A program made the translations under genes and the position numbers. 64,000 bases of DNA, from assembly GCA_903904815.1 (NCBI GenBank), contig CAIVDU010000053.1, positions 1-64,000 on the forward strand. The letters run 5' to 3'. Below the pieces are notes generated by a model. It saw only the letters and a list, made by a program, of their open reading frames with translations, did not search any database and was not told the DNA's origin. This DNA comes from an uncultured Armatimonadota bacterium. GTDB lineage: Bacteria > Armatimonadota > Fimbriimonadia > Fimbriimonadales > Fimbriimonadaceae. Position 1 is the stretch's first letter, and each line of letters starts with the position of its first letter. Below, in pieces: positions 17,888 through 26,998 of the stretch.

Positions 17888-18695
17888 CGTAGACCTCCAA
17901 ACCGAGACCGGTTCCAGACGAAGCGAGAGTCAGCGTTCCGCTCGTGGTCGACCAGGCGTACCATAAGCCGGTCGCGTTGGCGATCCAGTCCTCGCCAAAG
18001 GACCGCGTGTTCTCGATCGGCGATGTCAAGATCCCGAACGAAACCATGCATTGAGCGATGGGCGCCGTGCCATTCGATGGGAGGCTTGAGGCGTCGAAGA
18101 TCATCAGATAAAGGGTCGTCGACGATGCGTTGTCTCCGATGATTCGGGAGAGAAGATGAGCGCCGGAAGCGACCGAGCCGTTTGTGGCTCCCGCTGCGGC
18201 GCCGAGAAGGGTGAGTGGCTTCCCGATTTTAAGTTTGCCGTTAGAAACTGCCGCCGATTCCGCCGACGAGCCGGATCCACCTTGACCGACGGAAAAGAAC
18301 ACCACGGGAGAACCAGAGGTGTAAGCAGTGCACACGAGGTAGGCATATCCAGGCCCGTAGACCGTGGTCGACCACGCCCCGTTCGCGTTGGCCGCGATAC
18401 CTGTCGACCCAACAGTGAGCGAGTTGGCGATCGATGCGCTGGGCCATGTCCGAAGGGTTCCATTTGTGCCCTGATAAGCGACCTGGAGAGCGAACTGCCC
18501 CGCATAAGTGCCGTCGATGTCTATCGTCAGAATATTGGGCCCCGGAGCGAGCTTCACAGACCGGAAGGCCCGCGAATCGAGACCTGCCGGCGTGGTGGCC
18601 ACGCTCGCGGTTTGAATCAATACCTGCCCGGCGCTCAAGGCGCATAGCGAAAAGAGAAGCGACAGAAGGACTGCCGCCCTGTTGATCAATTTCAT
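17880..18695 (-). CDS. Exported phage protein of unknown function, tail-fibre cluster
   Basis: 271 residues starting with a strong signal peptide (MKLINRAAVLLSLLFSLCALSAGQ). The mature part is rich in Thr, Ser and Gly with VKLAPGPNILTIDIDGTYAG, resembling carbohydrate-binding or fibre-like beta structure. No catalytic motif is visible. Its stop overlaps the start of the beta-helix gene, so the two are co-translated and probably work together. A signal peptide is odd for a structural virion protein. Confidence 0.65.
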   Translation of the reverse strand: MKLINRAAVLLSLLFSLCALSAGQVLIQTASVATTPAGLDSRAFRSVKLAPGPNILTIDIDGTYAGQFALQVAYQGTNGTLRTWPSASIANSLTVGSTGIAANANGAWSTTVYGPGYAYLVCTAYTSGSPVVFFSVGQGGSGSSAESAAVSNGKLKIGKPLTLLGAAAGATNGSVASGAHLLSRIIGDNASSTTLYLMIFDASSLPSNGTAPIAQCMVSFGILTSPIENTRSFGEDWIANATGLWYAWSTTSGTLTLASSGTGLGLEVYGG

Positions 18696-18733
18696 AGGGT
18701 TCTCCTGAGTTGGTCGGTCCGCTATGCCGCGAA

Positions 18734-19312
18734 CTATTGAGCGAGATCGATCGTGTCGCCCACGGGAGGAACCACGATCGGAGGCTGAGGATTGCCCTCA
18801 GAAAAGTAGGTTTCTACTTGCATAGTCTTGAATGGCTGCACGTCGGAAAATTCGAAGTCGGGAGCGGTCTGATCGATGTAGTGGATGTCGTATTCCACCA
18901 CCCAACAAAGACCGTTGAAGTGCCTTTTGTCGTCGTAGTAGATTTGACCGCGGCTGTATCGGCACCACTCGACGAGCCCCTCTTCGCGACCTCCGAGGTA
19001 CTCGTCGTTTCGGAAAGTGTCGTAAATTACGTCGGCTATGAGATCGATCTGGTTTCCGGCATCATCCCCTGCCACCTGAATCTCGATTTGCACCTTTGGG
19101 CGCCGACGGTCTTCGGTGACGTCGAGGACCTCGCAAGTCTCCTCGGACAAATAAAGCATGAGCGCCGGGAGTTCGTCCTCTTGGATTGGTCCAAACCGGT
19201 CGACAAAAACTCGGTCATCAACCAATGTCGGAAACACTCCGTCGGCGTTCGGAAGACGAAGCTTGTCGGCCATGTAGGCTTTAATGGCCCCGCGCGTGGT
19301 TCTGCCGTGCAT
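18734..19312 (-). CDS. Tail terminator-like protein (lambda gpU type)
   Basis: 192 residues. The pattern FPTLVDDRVFVDRFGP, LPALMLYLSEETCEV, KVQIEIQVAGDDAG and a C-terminal CWVVEYDIHYI follows lambda gpU and relatives, which cap the tail tube and join it to the head. Resemblance is by layout and hydrophobic pattern only. The C-terminal 40 residues (VQPFKTMQVETYFSEG, then a proline-rich end) are extra. In lambda and Mu this gene sits before the sheath/tube genes; here it lies after the fibre gene. Its ATG overlaps the upstream stop. Confidence 0.5.
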   Translation of the reverse strand: MHGRTTRGAIKAYMADKLRLPNADGVFPTLVDDRVFVDRFGPIQEDELPALMLYLSEETCEVLDVTEDRRRPKVQIEIQVAGDDAGNQIDLIADVIYDTFRNDEYLGGREEGLVEWCRYSRGQIYYDDKRHFNGLCWVVEYDIHYIDQTAPDFEFSDVQPFKTMQVETYFSEGNPQPPIVVPPVGDTIDLAQ

Positions 19313-19950
19313 TAGCTATGCGCCGCCCTTAGCCACTTGACTGGATTGCCGGTCATCCAGTCGTTGATATAGATCCCCGCCGGGCCCGCGCTGCTGTTGA
19401 TGTCCAAGAACTGAACGACGTGAGTCCCCGCCGAAAGGACCATCGCGTACGACGAAGTCCCCTCGCCCGCGCCGCTCCATGTGTTCTTCAGCGCCCCATC
19501 GAGATACAGCGCGACGTTGTTGTCGTAGAACGCCGCAACCACGCTGACGGTGCAAGCGGCATCCGCCCGAACCACCATCGAATACAGCGTCGAATCGTTT
19601 GCACCGCCCGAGTCCCTCGCCTCGACGATTTCGCCGCCGGTCGTCGGACACTGGCCGAGCGAGACGTAGGTCCCCGCGAGGAACGCTGAGAGAGTGGAGT
19701 AGGCGTTGTTTGGCGAGAAGTCCCGCTTGTAGCCTTTCGAAGAAGCCGCGATGAGCGCCTGAATCGCCGTCAAGACCTGCGTGGAATCCGCCTTGTCGAG
19801 CGCGGCACCCGTCGAAGTCGCCACGTTAACTAGCTCCGTCTGGATCGCGTTCAACCACTGATCAGAAACCACCGTCGCCGGGACTCCGGTCGCCGGATCC
19901 CCGTTCGTGAACATGCCCGCGACATTCCCGGACGAATCGATTTTGAACAT
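19312..19950 (-). CDS. Tail fibre protein
   Basis: 212 residues with the N-terminus DSSGNVAGMFTNGDPATGVPATVVSDQWLNAIQTELVNV split as DPATGVPATVVSDQWLNAIQ at about 18-37, a baseplate-attachment pattern of short tail fibres. The C-terminal half (VVRADAACTVSVVAAFYDNN, VALYLDGALKNTWSG) resembles a small sugar-binding beta-sandwich. It directly follows gp48, the normal fibre position in Mu-like tails, and ends at the start of the gpU-like gene. Confidence 0.7.
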   Translation of the reverse strand: MFKIDSSGNVAGMFTNGDPATGVPATVVSDQWLNAIQTELVNVATSTGAALDKADSTQVLTAIQALIAASSKGYKRDFSPNNAYSTLSAFLAGTYVSLGQCPTTGGEIVEARDSGGANDSTLYSMVVRADAACTVSVVAAFYDNNVALYLDGALKNTWSGAGEGTSSYAMVLSAGTHVVQFLDINSSAGPAGIYINDWMTGNPVKWLRAAHS

Positions 19951-19959
19951 AGAGTTTTC

Positions 19960-20493
19960 CTAGAGGTATACAAATCCGACCACGGTCTGCGCAGGTCGGT
20001 AGAGTTCGAGAAGATATTCGAGGAGCGGATCCGGGCCCGCTTCGTTTGGCATGTTTACTTGCCAATAGAACACCCACGCGACGCCGTACAAGGGCGTCCC
20101 GCAGAGACTTCCCGCATGAAAGGGTTGATATCCGTCAGTGATCGAAGCGCCGACGTGCCCGTGAGCCTCAACGATCTGAAGGAAGTAGGCCTTTGACTGC
20201 CCGCCCTGAGCGATCAGCGCGGCGACTACGTCGGCTTGCCGCTGCGCCGTGGTTCCCGCCAGGTCGAAACCAGGATAGGGAAGCCCGACCAGCGTCTCGT
20301 AATCGGGCAGAAGTTGAACCGCCGAGGAGGGAATCACTTCTACGGTAAGGCCATCGTCTCCGGAAGCCGCATCCGTAATCCGGTAGACCTCTCCCGCGAA
20401 CGATCCGACGAGCGCCCGAAGGTTTTCGCCCTGCCAAACCGGGCCCTTCGGAAGCAGAGTAAGAATCTGCTTCGCATAAGCGGCTAGGTCCAT
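19960..20493 (-). CDS. Baseplate-associated protein, YmfQ/DUF2313 (Mu gp48 family)
   Basis: 177 residues. The family start YAKQILTLLPKGPVWQGENL is followed by LLPDYETLVGLPYP and QRQADVVAALIAQGGQSKAYF, and a Cys-containing C-terminal region. In Mu the equivalent protein links baseplate and fibres. Its start overlaps the end of the gp47-like gene by 10 bp. Confidence 0.85.
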   Translation of the reverse strand: MDLAAYAKQILTLLPKGPVWQGENLRALVGSFAGEVYRITDAASGDDGLTVEVIPSSAVQLLPDYETLVGLPYPGFDLAGTTAQRQADVVAALIAQGGQSKAYFLQIVEAHGHVGASITDGYQPFHAGSLCGTPLYGVAWVFYWQVNMPNEAGPDPLLEYLLELYRPAQTVVGFVYL

Positions 20494-21536
20494 GTGATCA
20501 TCCCCAGGGCCGCGATTTCGCTTGTCGTCAGGTCGACGTTGGCGTTCGGAATCGTGAGCGTGTGGTCGACAATTCCGGGAACGCTTGCGATCGCCTCATT
20601 AATCTGTGAGAGATAGAGTGTCGACCCCGGCGCGCCATTGGTCGAGAAGAAGTCCGTCAGAGACGCCGTGACCGCTGCCTTCAGCGCCACAGTGCTCGGA
20701 TTGAGATGGATAGTGCAATCGACAGAGACCAGCGTCGGCGCGAAGCAAATCACCTGAGCGGTCACCGGCGCGAGCGTGTCGATGTAGTTTTGCATCGCCG
20801 TGACTTCGCCGCCACTCGGAACGGGACCGCCCGAAACTGAGAAGGTAAGACCGACGGTACCGGCTCCGGAGTAAGACGGGTAGCACCACGCATTGACCGC
20901 CGCGACGGTCGGACATGCCAGCATCCATTCAATGTAGTCGGCTTGGCTTCCGCCCTGTGGAGGGCTCTGGATCCGCTTTAGAAGGCGAGTGCGGAGCGTG
21001 TCGTCCGTTTCCGCATCGTTGCCCGCGAGAAGCCCGGTCGACTGAACCACTCCCTGAGATTGGACGCCCGCCACGGGCTGAAGAAGGTTGATCACCTGCC
21101 CATTGGCGAGAGTTCCGATCGAGCCAGGCGTGAGCGCCGTGAGCGTAAGAGTGGCGACTCCCATCGCGATTGTCTCGTCGGCTGCGCTTGAGTATTCCGT
21201 TCCGCCCGCCGCGACGAAGACCGTCCCGGCCGGAAGGGTGACCCCGTTGGTTCCCGTGACTTGGACCTCGCCGCCGGCATAGCTCGCGGGCGTCCTGTAG
21301 ATCCCGTAAACCGCCGCCCAGCGCTCAAGGTATTCCGCCTCGGCGGTATCTGGCATGACCTGCTGGGCGATGAATTGGAGATACCCCCAAAGGAGATGGC
21401 AACTCGCCGCGAAAACCCGCGCGAGCACCATCAGGACCGAATTGGAGAGGAGAGGCGCTGTCGCCGAGACTCCGCCCTGGATATCGCCCGAGATGCGAGT
21501 TATGAGCGTCGAGAGTGTTGGACGTGTAATCGGCAT
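20484..21536 (-). CDS. Baseplate J-like protein (Mu gp47, P2 gpJ family)
   Basis: 350 residues with the family block AEYLERWAAVYGIYRTPASY, then TGTNGVTLPAGTVFVAAGGTEY and RLLKRIQSPPQGGSQADYIE. These form the baseplate wedge of contractile tails. A 133-bp gap separates it from the gp46-like gene upstream, in which I see no gene. Confidence 0.92.
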   Translation of the reverse strand: MPITRPTLSTLITRISGDIQGGVSATAPLLSNSVLMVLARVFAASCHLLWGYLQFIAQQVMPDTAEAEYLERWAAVYGIYRTPASYAGGEVQVTGTNGVTLPAGTVFVAAGGTEYSSAADETIAMGVATLTLTALTPGSIGTLANGQVINLLQPVAGVQSQGVVQSTGLLAGNDAETDDTLRTRLLKRIQSPPQGGSQADYIEWMLACPTVAAVNAWCYPSYSGAGTVGLTFSVSGGPVPSGGEVTAMQNYIDTLAPVTAQVICFAPTLVSVDCTIHLNPSTVALKAAVTASLTDFFSTNGAPGSTLYLSQINEAIASVPGIVDHTLTIPNANVDLTTSEIAALGMITWT

Positions 21537-21669
21537 ACTTCAATGTCCTGGTAAACTTTTGCCTCATCATGGCCAGGAGGTTCGAGACCTCTACCCCGCG
21601 TGAAAGAGTCGACCGGTCGGCACCATGAGAATCTCTTGTCAGTGATTGAGAACTGTCTAAGCGCGGGAC

Positions 21670-22143
21670 TTAACCTATTTGAGCCCAGTTGAGGGCGTAT
21701 CGAAACGTAGACTTCGTGTTGTCCGGCTTCGCGATCTCGATCGTGATTGAGATCGCGTAAAGCTGAATTCGGGCGACGGTTGCGCTCACGCTTGCCGCGA
21801 CGCCATCGCTCACGAGCCAGGCGAGCGAGTCTTCCGCCCAGACCTTCGCGTTCGCGAGAGCCTCGTCGGTCGCTTTCCCGTTGATGAGTTGCCACAGGAG
21901 GCTGCCGACTTGCCCAAACTCGTCTCCCCACCATCCGCGAAGGTCGGTCGTGTCTCGAGCGCTCTCCGGATCGGCCCGCGCGTCAGTGAAAAGCGAGATG
22001 TAAATCGCGGTGTCTAGCCCGGAATCCAAAGACACATCCCGCGCCACCGTTCCCGCCCCTGCTGGAATAGGAGTGAGGGCAATGTCGAAGATAGGCATCC
22101 CGGAAACCGGATCGTTCTGGGCGAAAATGGCGATATCTGGCAT
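21670..22143 (-). CDS. Baseplate wedge protein (Mu gp46, gpW/gp25-like)
   Basis: 157 residues. DTAIYISLFTDARADPES and RGWWGDEFGQVGSLLWQLI are typical of the GP46 family; the second half contains the lysozyme-like gp25 fold pattern (ALANAKVWAEDSLAWLVSDG). It forms part of the baseplate wedge with gp47. The order matches Mu. Confidence 0.85.
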   Translation of the reverse strand: MPDIAIFAQNDPVSGMPIFDIALTPIPAGAGTVARDVSLDSGLDTAIYISLFTDARADPESARDTTDLRGWWGDEFGQVGSLLWQLINGKATDEALANAKVWAEDSLAWLVSDGVAASVSATVARIQLYAISITIEIAKPDNTKSTFRYALNWAQIG

Positions 22144-22152
22144 GGCGTTCGT

Positions 22153-22653
22153 TTAAGGCACGTCGAGAGGAGTTCCGCCAACAGTCACGCTGTCGTCGAT
22201 CGCGACGTTCCCCGTCACGTGGAGATTGCCGTTGATGGTAGTCGGACCGGCCAGGTAGATCGAACCGCCCTCAATGGTCACGGTTCCCCCGGCGATGATG
22301 CGGATGGAACCATCCGCATAGAGCACGATCTTCGTCCCGGCTCCGTCGTAGATCGCCACCTGTCCAGCGGCAAGCGGGTGAGGCCTCGACTTGTCGTCGA
22401 CGCCTAGAATCACCTGATGGTCGGGATTACTGCCGATCTGGGCGATCACCACTTCGGAGCCGTTCGGAGCGAAAGACGTGAACCCGTATTGCCCGATTCG
22501 CTCGCATCCGTCTAGGGTCTCGCCCTCAAGGCGGGTCACCTGTAGCTGCTGGAGGTCCTGAGAGTCGTCGGTGGCGGCGAGAGTGCCCCTCATGAGCATC
22601 GATCGAACTCTCCGCTCTAATGGGCCGATCACCCTCTTTAAGTGGTCGATCAT
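22153..22653 (-). CDS. Baseplate assembly/spike protein (Mu gp45, gpV type)
   Basis: 166 residues: an N-terminal OB-like part (LQQLQVTRLEGETLDGCERI), NGSEVVIAQIGSNPDHQVIL, and a C-terminal repeated beta-helical stretch (GTVTIEGGSIYLAGPTTING) that forms the trimeric membrane-piercing needle. The stop of the upstream hub gene overlaps its start by one base. Confidence 0.88.
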   Translation of the reverse strand: MIDHLKRVIGPLERRVRSMLMRGTLAATDDSQDLQQLQVTRLEGETLDGCERIGQYGFTSFAPNGSEVVIAQIGSNPDHQVILGVDDKSRPHPLAAGQVAIYDGAGTKIVLYADGSIRIIAGGTVTIEGGSIYLAGPTTINGNLHVTGNVAIDDSVTVGGTPLDVP

Positions 22654-23990
22654 CAGTAATCCTCGCTCAAATATTGCTTGTCGCTGTTGATCTCGGCATT
22701 AATTTCAGCCTGAGAGACGCCCCGGCCCTTCGATCGGCCGCGCCTAGCCCTTCGGTCAAGCTTGACAATATCCTTCTCGGATTTGAGCTCTGCCTCGCTC
22801 GTATAGGCGTCCGGTCTAACGAGCTTGAGCGTGGTGGTCTGACCTGTCGAAGAAGATTCCGAAAAGGAAACCTCGCCGACGAGGAAGTCCTCGAAGAGCC
22901 CGAGACTTAGTGAAGTGACGCTTACGATGCGGTTCGTCTGCCAAAGGCTTCCGTCGCTCTGCCTGAATCCCACGACGGTCACGCTCGCCGATCGCGCTTT
23001 AGCCGCCCTCGCGCGGGCTTCCCACTGGGCCCGACCGTTCACGTACTCAGACGTCGCCTTCTGCTCGGCGTTGATCATGAGCGGGCGATATCTCGGAACT
23101 CCCGCGTCGTGGTAAGTGCCTTTTAATCCGTTGTTGCCCTGTCCTCCGCACTGCCCTTCCACCGTGTAGTCGGAAAACCGCTCCACGCTCGAGGCGTCCG
23201 ACTCTCCAGAAAGCAGATTTACGCCCTCGGCGATGGAGTCGAACGCGCGTTTCTCGCCGCTACGCGTGATGGCGAGTCGGCCACTGAAAGCGCTCGTGAC
23301 AAGGAAGTTTTTCGCGATCGCCGCTCGGCTGATCGTTTCGTGAACCTTTTCCCCTGGGAGGACAGTGAAAACCGAGATCACTGGGCCCGTGTCCTGATCC
23401 GTCACGACTTTTACGCCAAAGGGAGCCGCTAGAATTTGGGCGAGGTCCTCAAGCTTCTTATTCTTGAACGTGCCCGGGCGAGCCATGACCGAGCAGTCGA
23501 CGAGGTCCGCCGTGCGGTCGCGCCCGGAGACCCTCATGCCATGCGAAGTGGCATCGATCGAGAAACTGACTTTGTCGACATAACCGTCGATGATCAGGTC
23601 TGAGCCGATGTAAACGCGGACCTCATCAAAGTCGAAGATTGGCCACGGCTCGGAGTTTGCTTCCCACCGGTCGAAAACAGATACTTCAAAGGAAGCGGCT
23701 GCGGTCTCCATAGAGCGGGAAATCTTGACCTCTTCCCACCCGACGTATTCAATCCCGTTGACCTCGAGCGCAACGTCTGAAGATCCCCGCGAAGCCTTTC
23801 GCGTGACCTTGCTCGCCGATATCATTTGATCGGGGATTACGAGCTGCTCGCCCGTGGCAAGCGCGGAAGGGCTCCCCGACTTGATCCTGCTCTTATTGAT
23901 CTGAAAGAGAGTCGCTGCTGGCGCCGCGCTCCCGAGAAACTTAATCGAGATCCCTGAAAGGGTCTCGCCTGGCTGAACGGTATAGATCAT
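22653..23990 (-). CDS. Contractile baseplate hub protein (Mu gpP/gp44) with N-terminal LysM domain
   Basis: 445 residues. Residues 1-55 form a LysM domain (MIYTVQPGETLSGISIKFLG, LATGEQLVIP). From about 70 on there is the gpP/late-control-D hub: VALEVNGIEYVGWEEVKISR, DRTADLVDCSVM, and a long C-terminal domain (VNGRAQWEARARAAK). The hub holds the spike and surrounds the tube tip. In Mu itself gpP carries no LysM; small separate LysM proteins (P2 gpX type) usually fill this role, so this is a fusion of two functions. Coupled to the gpN-like gene by a 4-bp overlap. Confidence 0.85.
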   Translation of the reverse strand: MIYTVQPGETLSGISIKFLGSAAPAATLFQINKSRIKSGSPSALATGEQLVIPDQMISASKVTRKASRGSSDVALEVNGIEYVGWEEVKISRSMETAAASFEVSVFDRWEANSEPWPIFDFDEVRVYIGSDLIIDGYVDKVSFSIDATSHGMRVSGRDRTADLVDCSVMARPGTFKNKKLEDLAQILAAPFGVKVVTDQDTGPVISVFTVLPGEKVHETISRAAIAKNFLVTSAFSGRLAITRSGEKRAFDSIAEGVNLLSGESDASSVERFSDYTVEGQCGGQGNNGLKGTYHDAGVPRYRPLMINAEQKATSEYVNGRAQWEARARAAKARSASVTVVGFRQSDGSLWQTNRIVSVTSLSLGLFEDFLVGEVSFSESSSTGQTTTLKLVRPDAYTSEAELKSEKDIVKLDRRARRGRSKGRGVSQAEINAEINSDKQYLSEDY

Positions 23991-25198
23991 CGCAGGAAAA
24001 GCACCTTAGCATTGGTCGCCGCCGGCATAAACCAGGGATTGCGAGCGGAGTTAAGGTCGATTAGGCGCTGCTCGTCGCTGGATCCGCTCATCAGATCATG
24101 AGCTAGGACAAGCGAAGGAAGCGGAGACGCCACCTTTACGCTCACCACGTTCGGAAGTGCTTGGTCGGGGCTTGGAATAGCCGTGAGGGACTGCGCCCTA
24201 AGATCCTGGAGATAGCCGAAGAGCGTGCTCTCCGTCACTTGGTTCATCGCCACGTCGAACATCTCCGAAAGAGCGGTTCGAACTGCGATCGCTTCATCGT
24301 ACGTCGAGAAGTCGGCGTCGACCGCGCTGGATGCCGCGCTGCCCACCACGGCGGTATAAACCGCGTCTTGATAGAGTGAGGCGTTCGCGGCCATCGTGAC
24401 GCCTATCGCCGTTGCAGGGAAGTGCAGTCCCGCGAAGAGAGCCGCCGCGTCCCCCAAGAGCCTCTGATAAGCGAAGAACGCCTGCAGTGACGTCATTCCG
24501 AGGCTTGAAAGGCGAAATACGACGTCCGCCGTCGAATAGCAAAGGAGATCCGGCGTTGTAATGAGCCCGGTGAGCGCATTCGAGTCGCTCGTATAAGCGC
24601 TCATCAACTGGATCGCTTGGGCGGTCGCGGTATTCGAGTTGAGCCCGCTCGGAAGGGCCGCGCGCTTCGCCTGAGTTTGAACTAGCGCTGCAGTGCTCGC
24701 GACGACTGAGCCGAGCGAGGCGCTTGCCCGGTTCTGGCTCGTATTGATCGCGATGGCGTTCGAGGCCGCCTGAAGGCTTGCCGCCGTGGAAGCGCTTGAA
24801 ACCGTCGCGCTTGCGCTAGTCACCGCGGCCGGAAATTCTAGCTTGCCTGGTTGGATGAACGTGACGGCAAACTTGGCGACTCGCTGAGAGTCATACGACT
24901 CGCTGAGCGAATATTCCCCGACTTGGAGAGTGACGCGCCCGAGATATGGATGGAGGAGCACTCCGGGGCCCTTTTGCTCAAGCGCTGCGATCAGCGCGTT
25001 TCGCCCTGTGAAGTCGTCGCCGATCACGAACAGATCTAGCGAAAACGTCCGAGATTTGAGACCGAGATCCTCAGCGTACGGATTGTCCTTCCCTGAAAAC
25101 TCGTGGAGCGCCACTCGTCGACCGCCGGACATCGAATGAGACGGAAGACCGAAGGCGACCCCGCGAAAGGAGCCTTTCAGAAGCTTAGGGGTTGCCAT
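23987..25198 (-). CDS. DNA circularisation/tail protein N (Mu gp43 family)
   Basis: 403 residues. The N-terminal domain FRGVAFGLPSHSMSGGRRVA, HEFSGKDNPYAEDLGLKSRT and FIQPGKLEFPA is the DNA_circ_N family. The rest is alanine- and serine-rich helix. Despite the family name, in Mu the protein is part of the baseplate and forms the ring above the hub. It follows the tape measure gene by 3 bp. Confidence 0.87.
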   Translation of the reverse strand: MATPKLLKGSFRGVAFGLPSHSMSGGRRVALHEFSGKDNPYAEDLGLKSRTFSLDLFVIGDDFTGRNALIAALEQKGPGVLLHPYLGRVTLQVGEYSLSESYDSQRVAKFAVTFIQPGKLEFPAAVTSASATVSSASTAASLQAASNAIAINTSQNRASASLGSVVASTAALVQTQAKRAALPSGLNSNTATAQAIQLMSAYTSDSNALTGLITTPDLLCYSTADVVFRLSSLGMTSLQAFFAYQRLLGDAAALFAGLHFPATAIGVTMAANASLYQDAVYTAVVGSAASSAVDADFSTYDEAIAVRTALSEMFDVAMNQVTESTLFGYLQDLRAQSLTAIPSPDQALPNVVSVKVASPLPSLVLAHDLMSGSSDEQRLIDLNSARNPWFMPAATNAKVLFLR

Positions 25199-25201
25199 GG
25201 C

Positions 25202-26998
25202 TTAATGAAATCCCGATTGTGTCCCAAGTTGGACATGGAGGAGGTCGTACGGGTCGTATGTCTTGACCTTTAGACCTCGGTCGTGGCTCACGTGGATTCG
25301 GCCGTTGATGGTTGTCGAGGCATCCTGAGCGCCGCCCAGCATTCCCGGTAGAACCATGGAACTCGCTGGGCGGAAAGCCGAGGACGCCGCCGACTGCGAA
25401 GACCCGCTTTGACCTGATGCGCCGCCGAACCCTAGGTAGTTTCCGACCTTCCGGAAGATGTCAAGGAATGCGCCCCACTTGTCTTCGACCCACTGAAAGA
25501 GACCGCTCCAGATATCCTGCCAAACGACGGTTAGAATTGCCTTCAGGCCTCCAAAAGCGATCTTGATCTTTCCCCATAGGCTTACGAAGAACTTGGAAAC
25601 GATCGGCCAAACCTTTGCGAGCCATGTGAAAAGCCCCGAGATAAGATTGATGATCGTATTGAGAGTCCATCCGATTATCTTGCCAAGCACCCTGAAGACG
25701 GGCCCGAGCACATTGATGAGAAACGGAGCAAGCTTCCCGATGAGCCACCCGAGAAGAGGGGCGAGGACACTATCCCAGAGCGGAACAAGAATCTTATGCC
25801 ATAGGTTCGCCAGCGCGTCGATGATGGGCGCGAAAGCTTCTGCGAGCGCCTTTAGGCCTGGCTGAGCGTTGACCCAAAGATCGACGAGCCATTTGCCAAT
25901 TTGGCCCGCCGCCTTAAAGATGAAACTCGCGATCGAGCTAAAAAGTGGAATGATCGGGCCAAGCACCCGCATGATGAGCGGACGAAGCGAGTCGAACGTC
26001 TTGGTGAACCCGCCAATGTTGGCGCCGCTGAACCCCTGTCCAAAACTAGCGGAGAGTCTCGATCCGACAGCATTGAGGGCGTTTCCCCCACGTGCGAGTA
26101 ATTTCGGGAAGTTGTCGGCGAACTCGCTGAGGACTGGGACCGAAGCCGCGAGGGCTTTCCGCCAAACCTGCCGAATGGGTGAAAGGGCGGCGCCGAGCTT
26201 CTCTTTGATCTTCTCGAAGACGTTCTTCGCCTGTTGATCCTGTCCCTTGTCGTCGAGCAGTTGCTTCCCGGCCAAACCGCCCGATTTGCTCTCGATTCCC
26301 TTGATCAGAACGGCGGTCTTTTGTGATGCCGTTCCGTGCTTGAGAATTGCTTCCTGAGCGGCAGAGAACACCACGCCGGCGCGCCTGAGCGCTCCCACGT
26401 TGCCCGAGTAGGCCTTTCCGAGGAGCTTCGCCCCTGCGATCGCATCTTCGTTCGTGGCCCCGATGCCGTTTTGCATCGCGAGATAGTCGGCCATGGCCGG
26501 AAGCATCGCCCTGACCTGCTTTCCGTTCATCCCGAAGGCGGAAAGCTGACTCGCCGCCATCTCGAAAATCGTATGCTTGTAGGCGGTTTTGCCCTCAAGC
26601 TTTTCGGCGAGTTCGTTGACCTCTTCGACGTCGGCCTTCGTGTTGCCCTTGACGTGAAGCATCATGTTGGCGAGACGGGTTTGAGCCGCTGCGGCTTCGT
26701 CGCTCGCCTCGGTGAGCTTCTTAAACCCTTCGACCGCCCCTTCAATCCCGATCGAGACCCCCGCGATCTCAGGAACGAACTCAAACGCCTTCTCAAAGCC
26801 TTCCTTTAGAAACCCGCCAATTCCATGAGAGTGATGCTTCGCATGCTCCTTAGCGTGGTGAGCGGCGTTCTTCGAAGAGTGGTTCGCTGCCTCCTCGCCC
26901 TGAGCGGCCATCTTTCGGATCGACGCCGTGATGCCCTTCGCGGGGCCGGTCACTTTGTCGATCGCCTGGATGACCATTGCGATCTCGAATTTCTTCAT
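25202..26998 (-). CDS. Tail tape measure protein
   Basis: 598 residues. The N-terminus FEIAMVIQAIDKVTGPAKGI is a tape measure start. A His-rich stretch follows near 40-60 (AAHHAKEHAKHHSHG), then helical sequence with DEAAAAQTRLANMMLHVKG, and a hydrophobic C-terminal half (WLIGKLAPFLINVLGPVF, LGKIIGWTLNTIINLISGL). At about 0.15 nm per residue it predicts a tail near 90 nm, an estimate from the length alone. Its ATG overlaps the stop of the frameshifted chaperone. Confidence 0.88.
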   Translation of the reverse strand: MKKFEIAMVIQAIDKVTGPAKGITASIRKMAAQGEEAANHSSKNAAHHAKEHAKHHSHGIGGFLKEGFEKAFEFVPEIAGVSIGIEGAVEGFKKLTEASDEAAAAQTRLANMMLHVKGNTKADVEEVNELAEKLEGKTAYKHTIFEMAASQLSAFGMNGKQVRAMLPAMADYLAMQNGIGATNEDAIAGAKLLGKAYSGNVGALRRAGVVFSAAQEAILKHGTASQKTAVLIKGIESKSGGLAGKQLLDDKGQDQQAKNVFEKIKEKLGAALSPIRQVWRKALAASVPVLSEFADNFPKLLARGGNALNAVGSRLSASFGQGFSGANIGGFTKTFDSLRPLIMRVLGPIIPLFSSIASFIFKAAGQIGKWLVDLWVNAQPGLKALAEAFAPIIDALANLWHKILVPLWDSVLAPLLGWLIGKLAPFLINVLGPVFRVLGKIIGWTLNTIINLISGLFTWLAKVWPIVSKFFVSLWGKIKIAFGGLKAILTVVWQDIWSGLFQWVEDKWGAFLDIFRKVGNYLGFGGASGQSGSSQSAASSAFRPASSMVLPGMLGGAQDASTTINGRIHVSHDRGLKVKTYDPYDLLHVQLGTQSGFH

